Shown here in pieces: positions 42,716 through 50,938 of a DNA stretch of 64,000 nucleotides. This DNA is from an uncultured Fodinibius sp. (GTDB lineage Bacteria > Bacteroidota > Rhodothermia > Balneolales > Balneolaceae): contig CAJXMW010000001.1 of assembly GCA_913056235.1 (NCBI GenBank), positions 372,001-436,000 of the forward strand, read 5' to 3'. The translations under genes and the position numbers were made by a program. Positions within the stretch are counted from its first letter, which is position 1; every line of letters begins with the position of its first letter. The notes below the pieces were generated by a model. The model was given only the letters and a program-made list of their open reading frames with translations, made no database searches and was not told the origin of the DNA.

Positions 42716-43874
42716 TGAAGATCTCAAAAAGTTAGTAGAGAGTGGGTTAGTTCTAGAAATCAAAAATAACTTCCTCCTGATTCACAGGATACCATATTTA
42801 AACTCTATTAGTGAAATTAAATATGGGACATTGGTTTCCAAGCTACAACTGTCAGGTAACAAAACGAGAAAGAACCCTGAACACACTGTTTATTGGTCCG
42901 GCGAAATGCCATGCAGGTTAGATGGTACCAAATTTAATTCGATCCTAAACAATAGTAATACTCAACAAATTGCTGATAGCTTTGAGGTAAACTTTAGATT
43001 TTCCAGCAAGCCCAAACCCAATGGGTACTCGGATTATCATCATAAGATGACTACCTATATCAAGATGATTACAGCGCCAGCCAAAGCAAAAGATAAATCA
43101 GTGACTGAAAAAGGAAAGGCGCAAATAACCCAAAGCAAAGATGAATATGTATTTAACTATTTAAATACTAATTCTAGCAAGCCTGAATTGAGTACTTTAG
43201 AAGATGAGCTCAAAGAACAAAAAATTGCAATCATTGGTCTGGGGGGCACTGGGTCATATATTTTAGATTTGGTTGCCAAGGTGCCAGTGAAAGAAATTCA
43301 TATCTATGATGGAGACTGGTTTTACAATAATAATGCATTCCGAGCTCCGGGCGCACCCTCAATAGATGACCTCACTGTACCCAAGAAAAAAGTAGTATAT
43401 CTTCAGAACATATACTCCAAGATGCATAAAGGGATTAAGGCTCATCCTTTATATCTAAAATCAGAAAACGTTACGACGTTAGATAAGTTTGATTTTGTCT
43501 TCCTATCTCTAGACTCAGCTGACATTAAAAAGGATATAATCAAGTTTTTAGAAAAAGAAGGTATCCCATTTATTGATGTCGGGATTGGGGTAAATAACAA
43601 TCAGGGTGCACTTACTGGTTTAGTAAGGACAACAACAGGAACACCTTCAAAAACAGATCATATCTGGGATAAAAATTATATTCCTTTTACCAAAGATCCG
43701 GATAATGATTATGATTCTAACATTCAAATAGCTGAGCTAAATTCACTCAATGCGACCCTTGCTGTTATAAAATGGAAAAAGCTGTTTGGTTTTTACCATG
43801 ACCGAAATAATGAGCATACTAGTTTTTATCGGATTAATTCAAACAAAATGTTGAATGAAGAAACTGAATCATAG
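42687..43874 (+). CDS. E1-like ThiF adenylyltransferase with fused N-terminal domain
   Basis: 395 aa (394 from the second Met). Residues about 180-345 are a ThiF/E1-type Rossmann domain with IIGLGGTGSYILDLVAK, YDGDWFYNNNAFRAPGAP and FDFVFLSLDSADIK, enough for ATP binding and adenylation of a ubiquitin-like C-terminus. The first ~165 residues are a separate domain (HTVYWSGEMPCRLDG, FSSKPKPNGYSDYHHKM) of the kind described as DUF6791. The single Cys of the whole protein is Cys76 in this N-terminal domain. A role as fused E2-like conjugation site is inferred. It overlaps both neighbours. Confidence 0.85.
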   Translation: MMSAQLIDHNEDLKKLVESGLVLEIKNNFLLIHRIPYLNSISEIKYGTLVSKLQLSGNKTRKNPEHTVYWSGEMPCRLDGTKFNSILNNSNTQQIADSFEVNFRFSSKPKPNGYSDYHHKMTTYIKMITAPAKAKDKSVTEKGKAQITQSKDEYVFNYLNTNSSKPELSTLEDELKEQKIAIIGLGGTGSYILDLVAKVPVKEIHIYDGDWFYNNNAFRAPGAPSIDDLTVPKKKVVYLQNIYSKMHKGIKAHPLYLKSENVTTLDKFDFVFLSLDSADIKKDIIKFLEKEGIPFIDVGIGVNNNQGALTGLVRTTTGTPSKTDHIWDKNYIPFTKDPDNDYDSNIQIAELNSLNATLAVIKWKKLFGFYHDRNNEHTSFYRINSNKMLNEETES

Positions 43875-44277
43875 ATTTGTAGAATACATACCAAAAGATC
43901 TTGAAGAAGGCGTTCTTTATATCTCGATAAGATTTGGCACAGCAGTTCATAAATGTGCTTGTGGTTGTGGCAATAAAACTGTTACTCCACTTTCACCAAC
44001 AGATTGGGAATTAAAATATAATGGAGAATCTGTATCCCTAAGCCCATCAATTGGCAATTGGAGCTTTCCATGCCAATCTCATTACTGGATTATTAATGAT
44101 GAGATCAGATGGGCAGATAAATGGACTAAAGAAAAAATTCAGGCAAATAGAGTAAGACAGCAGATAAATAAAAAACGCTACTTCAACTCTTTAAAAACAA
44201 ATTCTAAAGAGCCAGAATCTAAGGAGCAAAGCTTATGGAATAAGTTTAAACATTGGATTTCAAACCTCATGAAATAA
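43855..44277 (+). CDS. DUF6527-type zinc-binding protein of the ubiquitin-like cassette
   Basis: 140 aa, starting 20 bases before the end of the E1-like gene. Residues about 30-80 show HKCACGCGNKT, TPLSPTDWEL, SLSPSIGNW, and FPCQSHYWI. The Cys at 34, 36, 38 and 73 with His 76 form a likely metal site and are characteristic of DUF6527. The C-terminus is Lys-rich and ends in a short amphipathic helix. In ubiquitin-like cassettes of bacteria a DUF6527 gene follows the E1-like gene; its reaction is unproven (protease or structural Zn protein are both possible). Confidence 0.78.
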   Translation: MKKLNHRFVEYIPKDLEEGVLYISIRFGTAVHKCACGCGNKTVTPLSPTDWELKYNGESVSLSPSIGNWSFPCQSHYWIINDEIRWADKWTKEKIQANRVRQQINKKRYFNSLKTNSKEPESKEQSLWNKFKHWISNLMK

Positions 44278-44413
44278 AACTGCTCTTTATTTTTCCTATT
44301 CCTTTTATCTCATTCAATCCCAATCTGTCCCATCCGTTAACAGCTCATTGCACCCTATTCCAGCCCATCCCGGGGTATTTCCCTTGATTTAAAATAGTGT
44401 TACGTTGACATCG

Positions 44414-44439
44414 GTGATTGTGTAAAATGTTACAATCAC
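44414..44439 (+). promoter_or_regulatory. Perfect dyad upstream of virion module
   Basis: GTGATTGT at 44414-44421 and ACAATCAC at 44432-44439, arms perfect, 10-base centre. A TTGACA-like hexamer lies just before it (44405-44410), so the dyad overlaps a probable promoter of the first virion-module gene (ATG 44464). Within the right arm lies ATGTTACA, also present upstream of the integrase. The rest of 44278-44413 is AT-rich and unassigned. Confidence 0.65.
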
Positions 44440-44463
44440 GACATATTAACCAAGCCTGGCCCG

Positions 44464-45459
44464 ATGCCTGAACCTTTGTCAAACCACATAGATACCCAGC
44501 AGCGCGACTACGCCACCACCCTCCAGGAACTGCGAGAGGGCAAGCCTATTTTCGGCAGCATTACCGGCCGGACCGATGATCACATCGACGTCGAAAAGGA
44601 TATTCCATTCAACATTCGTTCTCCTTTTAACGTAGCCAAGGCTATGTGTCGCCTGGAGCCCGGGATCTATACGCTGCATACCGGGGATGACCATGATATT
44701 GAAATCAATTTCCGGATTGACGATCCCAGCAAGCAGGCCGAAGCCGCCACTGACTTCGTCGGGCAACCAACAGGCTCCAGCCAATCAAACGACGAAGGTT
44801 ATTACAGCAATCGCATTCTGCGACTGGAAGGGGAGCTCCATGACGCCGACCGCAAGATTCGCCAGCAGGTTGACGAGATCATGACCCTCAAACGGGAGCT
44901 GGCCGAAGATAAGACCACCACCCTGCTCACCCACCAGAAAGAGCTGGCCGACCTGAAAGAATCCCACCGTAACGAAATCGACCGCCTCAAAGAAATTCAG
45001 CGTAGCAACCTTAAAGCCCTCGAAAAGGAGCTCGGCGAACTGGAAAAAGTAAAATTCCGCATGGAAATGGAACAGCGAGCGGGCGGCAGAGACGCCGGAA
45101 GCCGCATGCTTGATATGCTGGAAGAAAATGCGCCCCTGTTTTTTAGTGTCATCTCAGGGCTCTTTGCCCAACGGGGTGGCCAAGGCCAACTAACCCCCGA
45201 GCAAGCCGAGGCTTTTAAAGCCGCAGTAGCCCAAAAGGTACAACCACAGAACAATTCCGACCTACCCCAACAAGATGCCCACCTCAACGAAGAAGCCGAA
45301 CAACCCAAAGGTGCCGGGGAGGAGACTCCTCGGCACCTTCCCGCCGACGAGGGTGATCTTCCAGAGTCCTTGTTAAACAAAACCGATGGACTAACGCTGA
45401 ACGGTAGCTTTATTTCGCCCGATGCAGGTGGCCATCCCGAATCAACCATGACCATATAA
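44464..45459 (+). CDS. Coiled-coil protein, first gene of virion module
   Basis: 331 aa. A globular N-terminal part (residues 1-95: PFNIRSPFNVAKAM, PGIYTLHTGDDHDIEI) is followed by a long coiled coil (about 115-210, LEGELHDADRKIRQQ, LKALEKELGELEKVK), a short hydrophobic helix region (ENAPLFFSVISGLFA) and a Gln/Glu/Pro-rich tail. I do not recognise the family. A scaffold or assembly role is possible from position and shape. It begins the rightward, visibly more GC-rich block and follows the dyad. Confidence 0.6.
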   Translation: MPEPLSNHIDTQQRDYATTLQELREGKPIFGSITGRTDDHIDVEKDIPFNIRSPFNVAKAMCRLEPGIYTLHTGDDHDIEINFRIDDPSKQAEAATDFVGQPTGSSQSNDEGYYSNRILRLEGELHDADRKIRQQVDEIMTLKRELAEDKTTTLLTHQKELADLKESHRNEIDRLKEIQRSNLKALEKELGELEKVKFRMEMEQRAGGRDAGSRMLDMLEENAPLFFSVISGLFAQRGGQGQLTPEQAEAFKAAVAQKVQPQNNSDLPQQDAHLNEEAEQPKGAGEETPRHLPADEGDLPESLLNKTDGLTLNGSFISPDAGGHPESTMTI

Positions 45460-45480
45460 CCGACTTTGAATAACCCCGCC

Positions 45481-45885
45481 ATGAATCCCGATCATATTAC
45501 GCTGCTCAAAATGGCGCTCGAATACCTGGGCGACCGGCCCGAATCTTACGCTCGTTATGCCAAACGCATAAAATCGCAGTTGGCACTGCTGCAGTCCTGC
45601 GGGCGCCCCATTACGATCAACGACTGGACACGCATGGCCAAATTACTTTCCGAAGAAGCGATAAGCAGGGATATAGGAGCCGAACGCATTGCAAAAACGA
45701 TATATCCCCTTGTGGATGGATTAGGGCAACACGCCAGGACGCTTGCCTATATCCCTGCCCCTTTCGCTTGCCAACAGCTGCTGCGACTTACCCGCATCAA
45801 CGCGAGCACCCAAATTAGACAACTGCTGACCCAGGTCATCATCCAGCTACAAAAACTGGTCACATCCAACGGATCTAAAACTTAG
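45481..45885 (+). CDS. Small helical protein, unknown
   Basis: 134 aa from ATG 45481 (MNPDHITLLKM); a TTG five codons upstream is less likely. The sequence is almost wholly helical (KMALEYLGDRPESYARYAKRIK, RMAKLLSEEAISRD) with no membrane segment or signal. No family is recognised. It lies 21 bases after the previous gene and 9 bases before the next, within the one-direction block. Confidence 0.6.
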   Translation: MNPDHITLLKMALEYLGDRPESYARYAKRIKSQLALLQSCGRPITINDWTRMAKLLSEEAISRDIGAERIAKTIYPLVDGLGQHARTLAYIPAPFACQQLLRLTRINASTQIRQLLTQVIIQLQKLVTSNGSKT

Positions 45886-45894
45886 ACAATTCTC

Positions 45895-46122
45895 ATGCCG
45901 ACCATTACTCAACAACCCGTTACCAATCTGCGAGACAACATCTACGATACCCTGGATTGCCCCGGCATAACGACCATCTCACGCTCGGGGCAATTTACGG
46001 GCGTGCTGATCAGCCTGGGTGACCTCGACCCGAAATTAGCCAAACGCCTGCAAGATGTCACAACGCGCAACCCCGAGCACGGGCTACAGCTACTGCTCGA
46101 CTATATCACCTACCGCTCTTGA
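45895..46122 (+). CDS. Small protein, unknown
   Basis: 75 aa. ISRSGQFTGVLISLGDLDP in the middle and a helical C-terminus (GLQLLLDYITYR). The stop codon (TGA at 46120-46122) overlaps the TTG start of the next gene. No family is recognised. Its tight packing in the block supports its being real. Confidence 0.55.
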   Translation: MPTITQQPVTNLRDNIYDTLDCPGITTISRSGQFTGVLISLGDLDPKLAKRLQDVTTRNPEHGLQLLLDYITYRS

Positions 46123-47150
46123 GCAGCCACTATCCCCATATAATTCCTTCCCGACAAGCAGTCACTACTGACGATTCAGTGACGAGCAAAAAGGCGGCAG
46201 CACCCTCTCCCCAAAGAGGTGTTGCCGACCCTATTATTACCCACCGGCGACCATACCCTGGTATTGAAAGCGTCTTGGGACTAGCTTCCCAGCTGGTCAC
46301 CAAGTACACTGGGCGCGAGGACATCCGCGAGCTAGCGCTAAAAATCACTCGTAGGGTTCCCAGGAATATAAGCACAGGCCTGCCTGACCTACGAAATATA
46401 GATCAGATTGCAGGTGCCATTTACAAGTGGATGACGAGCAACATCAACTACGTCCGCGACCCCTGGAATATCGAACGCATTCAGTCCCCGGATGTCACCT
46501 TACGGCAAAAAGCCGGAGACTGCGACGACCACGCAATCCTGTCGGCGGCCCTGCTACAAAGCTTAGGGATCCAAACAGGTTTTCGCATTGTCAGCCGAAC
46601 GGGGCGAACCTACGACCATATTTATACCGTCCTTCGCTCCCCACAAGGATGGAAATCCTTTGATACTACCGTAGCTAAATATCCCGGATTTACTTTTGAC
46701 GAACGACTGATTAAAAAGTCCAAACACCTTCCCAACCGGATGCCGGAAGGATTAGGTATTGACCCGATTACCCTGACGGCTGCGGCCACGATGGCTCTGC
46801 AAACCGGCGTTACCATGAAGAGCATGTTTTCCAAATGGTTTGGCGCGAAGGATAAAGACGAGCGTATCCAACGCGGGCAATGGCGAGACTATCTGATGGC
46901 CCGAGGGGTCCGCTCGGATGTCATTTCGTTTTCTCAAAAGGATAACGCGATCCTCAGGAAGTACGCTCAGGTTATCCAAGAGTACGGCCAACCGGCCGTT
47001 GATCATCTAAACCGGTTCGGTAGTCTGGACAATAGTTTTTACGCGAATCAACAGAAAATCCAACACAAGAAATGGCTCCTCTACGGCGGACTCTCGGCCG
47101 GGCTTCTCACGCTGGGCGGGATGAGCTATTGGGCCCTAAACCACTCCTGA
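46119..47150 (+). CDS. Transglutaminase-like protein with C-terminal membrane anchor
   Basis: 343 aa. The start is a TTG overlapping the previous stop; no nearby ATG fits, and no strong ribosome-binding site is seen, so translation may be coupled. Residues about 85-205 form a transglutaminase-type core with Cys135 in KAGDCDDHAI, a His in TYDHIYTVL and an Asp in FDTTV. The C-terminus is one membrane span (WLLYGGLSAGLLTLGGMSYWAL). It may be a peptidoglycan or protein-processing enzyme of the virion membrane. It is one of nine anchored proteins in this block. Confidence 0.75.
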   Translation: MSSHYPHIIPSRQAVTTDDSVTSKKAAAPSPQRGVADPIITHRRPYPGIESVLGLASQLVTKYTGREDIRELALKITRRVPRNISTGLPDLRNIDQIAGAIYKWMTSNINYVRDPWNIERIQSPDVTLRQKAGDCDDHAILSAALLQSLGIQTGFRIVSRTGRTYDHIYTVLRSPQGWKSFDTTVAKYPGFTFDERLIKKSKHLPNRMPEGLGIDPITLTAAATMALQTGVTMKSMFSKWFGAKDKDERIQRGQWRDYLMARGVRSDVISFSQKDNAILRKYAQVIQEYGQPAVDHLNRFGSLDNSFYANQQKIQHKKWLLYGGLSAGLLTLGGMSYWALNHS

Positions 47151-47154
47151 CCTT

Positions 47155-47565
47155 ATGAGTAGTGCTTACTTACAACCTATAGCGATAACAAACGACGATG
47201 ATCAGTTGATCATACCTAATAGCCTACGTAGTGGCTTAGACGGCTGGGAAGAAGATGATCCCTGCCGGTATGCCAACCAAAGCTGTAAGGGAAAAATGTT
47301 CGGCAAGCTCAAAAGCTGTCGGCGCAAGCGCGAAAAATCGCAGGCCCTCTGCAAGGCCCACGAGCGCAAGCTGGCTGAAAAAAAGAAAATAGAACAGGAG
47401 AAACAGCAGCTCATGACGGCGCTTCAGCATAATGTTACTGATACTGCTGCCAAGCAAGAGACGGCCAGCACCGCCATGATTGCCGGGGCCGCTGTCGGAG
47501 GGGTAGCCATCCTGGGAGCTGTGGTCTTCCTGATTGCCAAAAAGAAAAAATCTAAACCGCAATAA
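47155..47565 (+). CDS. Tail-anchored small membrane protein
   Basis: 136 aa. A soluble part with a Cys pair region (DPCRYANQSCKGKMFGKLKSCRRKR) and a basic coiled coil precedes a single C-terminal hydrophobic helix (AMIAGAAVGGVAILGAVVFLIA) and a basic tail (KKKKSKPQ). No signal peptide is present, so it is inserted by its C-terminus. This organisation is typical of small virion membrane proteins. No family is recognised. Confidence 0.65.
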   Translation: MSSAYLQPIAITNDDDQLIIPNSLRSGLDGWEEDDPCRYANQSCKGKMFGKLKSCRRKREKSQALCKAHERKLAEKKKIEQEKQQLMTALQHNVTDTAAKQETASTAMIAGAAVGGVAILGAVVFLIAKKKKSKPQ

Positions 47566-47580
47566 CCTATCCCTACTCCT

Positions 47581-47946
47581 ATGAACAGCAGCTCTTTCGA
47601 TCAAATCGATTTTTTGCAAACCACTCGTCCATTCAGTTATAGCCTTACCAATAGCACACTCCCACCCGTGCAATCCACCACCACGAAGAAAACCAAGTTT
47701 GGCAGCATTCTGAATGACTTGTCAAGCTTTTTGACTACGGCAGCTGATACGGCAGTAACCGTGGACGGGGTTATCAATCGCGGAAAAAACAACCCGTCAG
47801 GCAATGGCCTGACCCCCCAGCAACAAATGGCGCTCCTGCAAGCCCAAAAATCGAGCGGCCCCAATATGACAAGCATGTTGCTTATTGGCGGTGTGATCGC
47901 CGTCGGTGGGGGTATTATGTATTCGATGTTAAAAAAGAAGGCCTAA
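47581..47946 (+). CDS. Tail-anchored small membrane protein
   Basis: 121 aa with a Ser/Thr-rich soluble part (residues 1-95) and a C-terminal span (MLLIGGVIAVGGGIMYSML) ending KKKA. The Gln-rich part QQQMALLQAQK precedes the span. No family is recognised. It is separated from its neighbours by only 15 and 1 bases, so it is co-transcribed with them. Confidence 0.62.
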   Translation: MNSSSFDQIDFLQTTRPFSYSLTNSTLPPVQSTTTKKTKFGSILNDLSSFLTTAADTAVTVDGVINRGKNNPSGNGLTPQQQMALLQAQKSSGPNMTSMLLIGGVIAVGGGIMYSMLKKKA

Positions 47947-47947
47947 T

Positions 47948-48265
47948 ATGATAGAAGCTATTCAGACAACAAGTCATCCTGTAGGTATTTCCCACTACAC
48001 AGACGGGCATATTCCTAGCGGGCGCTATCCAAATCCCTCTCAATCGGAGGAAAAAGTTTACCTGCAACCGGCCATCGAGCTGCAAGATGTGGCCAAGGGA
48101 GCCGTGGTGAAACCTTCCGACAAAAAATCTCTCTGCCAGCAAATGGCTGAAGAACACCCAGGCGAAGCCCTCCGGGATTGGCTGATCCGCAATAAAAAGA
48201 CCCTGGGATGGATCGCCGGGGGATACCTCGTATTTCGAATCATAACCAGACGAAAACAGCAATGA
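47948..48265 (+). CDS. Tail-anchored small membrane protein
   Basis: 105 aa; ATG 47948. A soluble part with a helical middle (DKKSLCQQMAEEHPGEAL) is followed by a C-terminal hydrophobic helix (LGWIAGGYLVFRII) and a basic end (TRRKQQ). The stop codon overlaps the next start by four bases (ATGA). No family is recognised. Confidence 0.62.
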   Translation: MIEAIQTTSHPVGISHYTDGHIPSGRYPNPSQSEEKVYLQPAIELQDVAKGAVVKPSDKKSLCQQMAEEHPGEALRDWLIRNKKTLGWIAGGYLVFRIITRRKQQ

Positions 48266-48948
48266 CCCAGACCCAATCTGCATATAGCGACAACGGGCTA
48301 GGGGCCACCCCTATATCCGGCAATATTATAAGCTCGGAGGCGGGAGAACTTCGCATTATCGGTCGGCATCCCGAGCGCGGGCTGCCCAAATCCGGTGTTC
48401 CTTTCTCTATCGATATCGAGATTGACCGCTACCGCAACTTCTGGAACTCGTTTCTGCTGATCTCCTGTCCGGACGCGGTTGTGGCAGCCCTGGATCCCCA
48501 AAGCCGAAAGGTACTGGCTATATCCCGCATCCTCACAAGCATGTGGGATGGGTGTCGGGGGCAAACGCGGCTGGTCTTCGGGCGCTCCTTCAGGCCCGAC
48601 CGCAATCATCCGGTTATATTTGAACTGCACCCCGGTAATGTAACGGAGGCTACGATATCGGGGGCCAAACCCTTGGCAACGTCGAAGGTGATGACGCTGG
48701 ATCTGGATATCGAGGAAGGCCAACAAAGCGGGGTGTATGCTCCGCCGACTGAGCCGTGGTACGAAATTAGCTTGCCGAACCCGCAAAGCGCATTCAGTGG
48801 CGTCAACAGCACGCTCACCAAAGCATTATGGCTGGTGGGCATCGGCGCCGGAGCGTACTTTCTCGGCCCTCTGATGCCCGGCCTGCGAGACAGTCTGAAA
48901 CAGATCACCCAGCCAGGCAACAACGACGAGGATCAAAAGAATGCGTGA
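48262..48948 (+). CDS. Beta-rich protein with C-terminal membrane helix
   Basis: 228 aa from ATG 48262 (overlap ATGA with the previous gene); the longer frame from 48208 is discarded because it overlaps the previous gene. Residues 20-170 alternate strands (GELRIIGRHPERG, FSIDIEIDRYRN, VIFELHPGNV) and look like a jelly-roll or Ig-like fold, but I cannot assign it. One hydrophobic helix near 190-210 (LWLVGIGAGAYFLGPLM) is followed by a short polar tail. It may be a virion membrane-associated protein. Confidence 0.6.
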   Translation: MTQTQSAYSDNGLGATPISGNIISSEAGELRIIGRHPERGLPKSGVPFSIDIEIDRYRNFWNSFLLISCPDAVVAALDPQSRKVLAISRILTSMWDGCRGQTRLVFGRSFRPDRNHPVIFELHPGNVTEATISGAKPLATSKVMTLDLDIEEGQQSGVYAPPTEPWYEISLPNPQSAFSGVNSTLTKALWLVGIGAGAYFLGPLMPGLRDSLKQITQPGNNDEDQKNA

Positions 48949-49345
48949 GCTAATCGAAGGCCTTGATTATCAGATTGTCGATGACGGGATGGGCGACCTC
49001 AACAGTTATCTCCGCCAGACAAGTCGAAACGCATTCAAAAAAGCCATTGGCCTTGCCGATCGCGCTCTGAGTGGTCGGAAAGGACAAGCCGCTACCACGG
49101 CCCTTGTCCTGGCTGATCTGACCAAAGATAAGCGGTCCTTCCAACAGGTTTTCAACCAAAACGCCGATGTCATTAACCGTTATTTCGAACACGTAGATCT
49201 GCAGGCGGTAAGCGATATGATCGGAATCCAAAATGCAGTCACTAAAAGTAAACCTGTATCTATAATCAAACAGACCGGTATTTTTTCCGTTGGTATCGCC
49301 CTTGGCATTGCCGGACTCACCTTATATAACCGAAAACGATCTTAA
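48941..49345 (+). CDS. Helical protein with C-terminal membrane anchor
   Basis: 134 aa; overlaps the previous gene by 8 bases. A helical soluble part (FKKAIGLADRALSGRKGQAATTALV) ends in a membrane span (VGIALGIAGLTLY) and basic tail (NRKRS). Same architecture as its neighbours. No family is recognised. Confidence 0.6.
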   Translation: MRELIEGLDYQIVDDGMGDLNSYLRQTSRNAFKKAIGLADRALSGRKGQAATTALVLADLTKDKRSFQQVFNQNADVINRYFEHVDLQAVSDMIGIQNAVTKSKPVSIIKQTGIFSVGIALGIAGLTLYNRKRS

Positions 49346-49348
49346 TCA

Positions 49349-49672
49349 ATGACACTCAACATAGGCGACAAAGGTCCCCAGGTCATGCACCTGCAGTCAG
49401 CTTTAAAGGCTATTGAAATTGAGCTCCCCAAATATGGCGTCGATGGCATCTTTGGCCCCGAAACCCAGGCGGCCGTCCGACAGGCACAACAAAAACTGGG
49501 ATTGCCTGCCAGCGGCGTAGCTGACCAGCCTCTATTAAACAGGCTCGGCATTAACCGGCAAGCTTTACAAGTACCGCTAAGCACTCCCACAGCAAAACCA
49601 GCTCTCCTTGCCATAGGGGCCATCGCCATTATTGGAATTGGAATCGCAATTAAACAAACCAAACGGAAGTAA
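49349..49672 (+). CDS. Peptidoglycan-binding domain protein with C-terminal anchor
   Basis: 107 aa. Residues 5-60 are a PG_binding_1 domain (GDKGPQVMHLQSALKAIEIELPKYGVDGIFG in two parts, ETQAAVRQAQQKLGLPASG), which holds on to murein. A Pro/Ala linker leads to a membrane helix (LLAIGAIAIIGIGIAI) and a basic tail (KQTKRK). In a virion this could attach an entry enzyme or spike to the cell wall during infection. It starts 3 bases after the previous gene. Confidence 0.82.
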   Translation: MTLNIGDKGPQVMHLQSALKAIEIELPKYGVDGIFGPETQAAVRQAQQKLGLPASGVADQPLLNRLGINRQALQVPLSTPTAKPALLAIGAIAIIGIGIAIKQTKRK

Positions 49673-49673
49673 T

Positions 49674-50933
49674 ATGGAATCTATGACTGCCCAGCAGCTT
49701 GCTAAACTTAATATCAAAGGCATTAAAATTGCCCCACCCTATGGAAGACTTCTGGGCGAACCCGAGAAAAATGCCGTGATTTTTATTTGGGGCGAAAAAG
49801 GAGCCGGTAAATCTACCATGAGTCTGGGACTAGCAGACGCGCTGGCCGCCCACGGACGCATCGAGTACATTCCCGCCGAGGAGCACTTTGGTAAAACCCT
49901 GGTCGATCGCGTCAAGCGCCTGGGAGCTACCCACCGGAACCTGAATTTTACCAAATGGAAATCGATTCAGTCCCTCAAAGAAGTTCTGCTTAAGAATCAG
50001 TCCTTCGCCTGTATCCTAGATTCCATTTCGGTGATTGATGCCAACGCGAAAGAAACAGTGGAGTTGGCCCAGTGGTGCCGCGAAAACGGGATTATGTTCG
50101 TCATGGTCTCGCATGCCACCAAAGACGGCCAGTACAAAGGCAACACCAGTATCGCCCACGAGTGTGATATCGAGATCAAGGTCACCAAAGAAGGCGGGGC
50201 CGAAACCGAGAAAAACCGATACCGAGAACTTACGTCCATTGCCGTACCATTTACAGCGGATGATCGACAGGTACCCACCAACACATCAGTAGAAGATAAC
50301 TCCGACGACAACCGAGAAAATCCTGTGGATACGCCTTTTAAAATTACGCTAAAGGAGCTCGACAAACTTCACAAAATCCGATCCTGGAAACGCATCAACT
50401 CCATGTTTGGAAGCAAGATGCCGTGTTACGCCCCGAAGCATTCCGGGGAATCTGAAAATGCCCACCTGTCCATCCGGTACACGGCCGATTACCCGAAAAA
50501 GCGGTATATCATGGACTTACTTCTGGACGGGCACTTGGAGTACCAAGCCTGCACAGAAGGCAAAGGAGGTGGGCTAAAAGCGTGCTGGAAAAAGTTAGTC
50601 AACAAGTATGGAGATTTGGAGATCCGAATTTACAAGCAGGACCACGCCAAAGTCGTGCTGGGCGCCAAAGAGTACAAGCGCCAGGAACGTGCGCTGGGCA
50701 AACAGGACATGAAATCCACTCCGGCCAGCTCACCAGCCCCAAAGACCAAGAAGAAACCAGTGACTGAGCCAAAGCCCGCTTCTACCAAGCAGCAAGAAAA
50801 AACTTCGTCGAACAAACAACCAACGACGAAGGATATTTCATCTGGCCAAAAACCAGAGCAGCAGATAGACCTCAAAGCCGCCAAACAAAGCCAGGCTAAA
50901 CTGGATGCTTTCCTAACCAAAGTTTTAGGCTAA
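49674..50933 (+). CDS. RecA-superfamily ATPase (RadA-like core)
   Basis: 419 aa from ATG 49674, 1 base after the previous stop. Residues 30-200 hold the RecA/RadA-like core: Walker A WGEKGAGKSTM near 40, the EEHFG helix, a Walker B-like ACILDSISVID near 115, and the FVMVSHATKDGQYKGNTSIAHECD segment near 145, the K-x-G-x-x-G-N signature of RadA-like enzymes. The C-terminal 130 residues are Lys/Pro/Thr-rich and disordered. In this setting it could be a recombination or DNA-packaging ATPase; it does not look like an FtsK/HerA-type packaging motor. Confidence 0.75.
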   Translation: MESMTAQQLAKLNIKGIKIAPPYGRLLGEPEKNAVIFIWGEKGAGKSTMSLGLADALAAHGRIEYIPAEEHFGKTLVDRVKRLGATHRNLNFTKWKSIQSLKEVLLKNQSFACILDSISVIDANAKETVELAQWCRENGIMFVMVSHATKDGQYKGNTSIAHECDIEIKVTKEGGAETEKNRYRELTSIAVPFTADDRQVPTNTSVEDNSDDNRENPVDTPFKITLKELDKLHKIRSWKRINSMFGSKMPCYAPKHSGESENAHLSIRYTADYPKKRYIMDLLLDGHLEYQACTEGKGGGLKACWKKLVNKYGDLEIRIYKQDHAKVVLGAKEYKRQERALGKQDMKSTPASSPAPKTKKKPVTEPKPASTKQQEKTSSNKQPTTKDISSGQKPEQQIDLKAAKQSQAKLDAFLTKVLG

Positions 50934-50938
50934 CCCCC

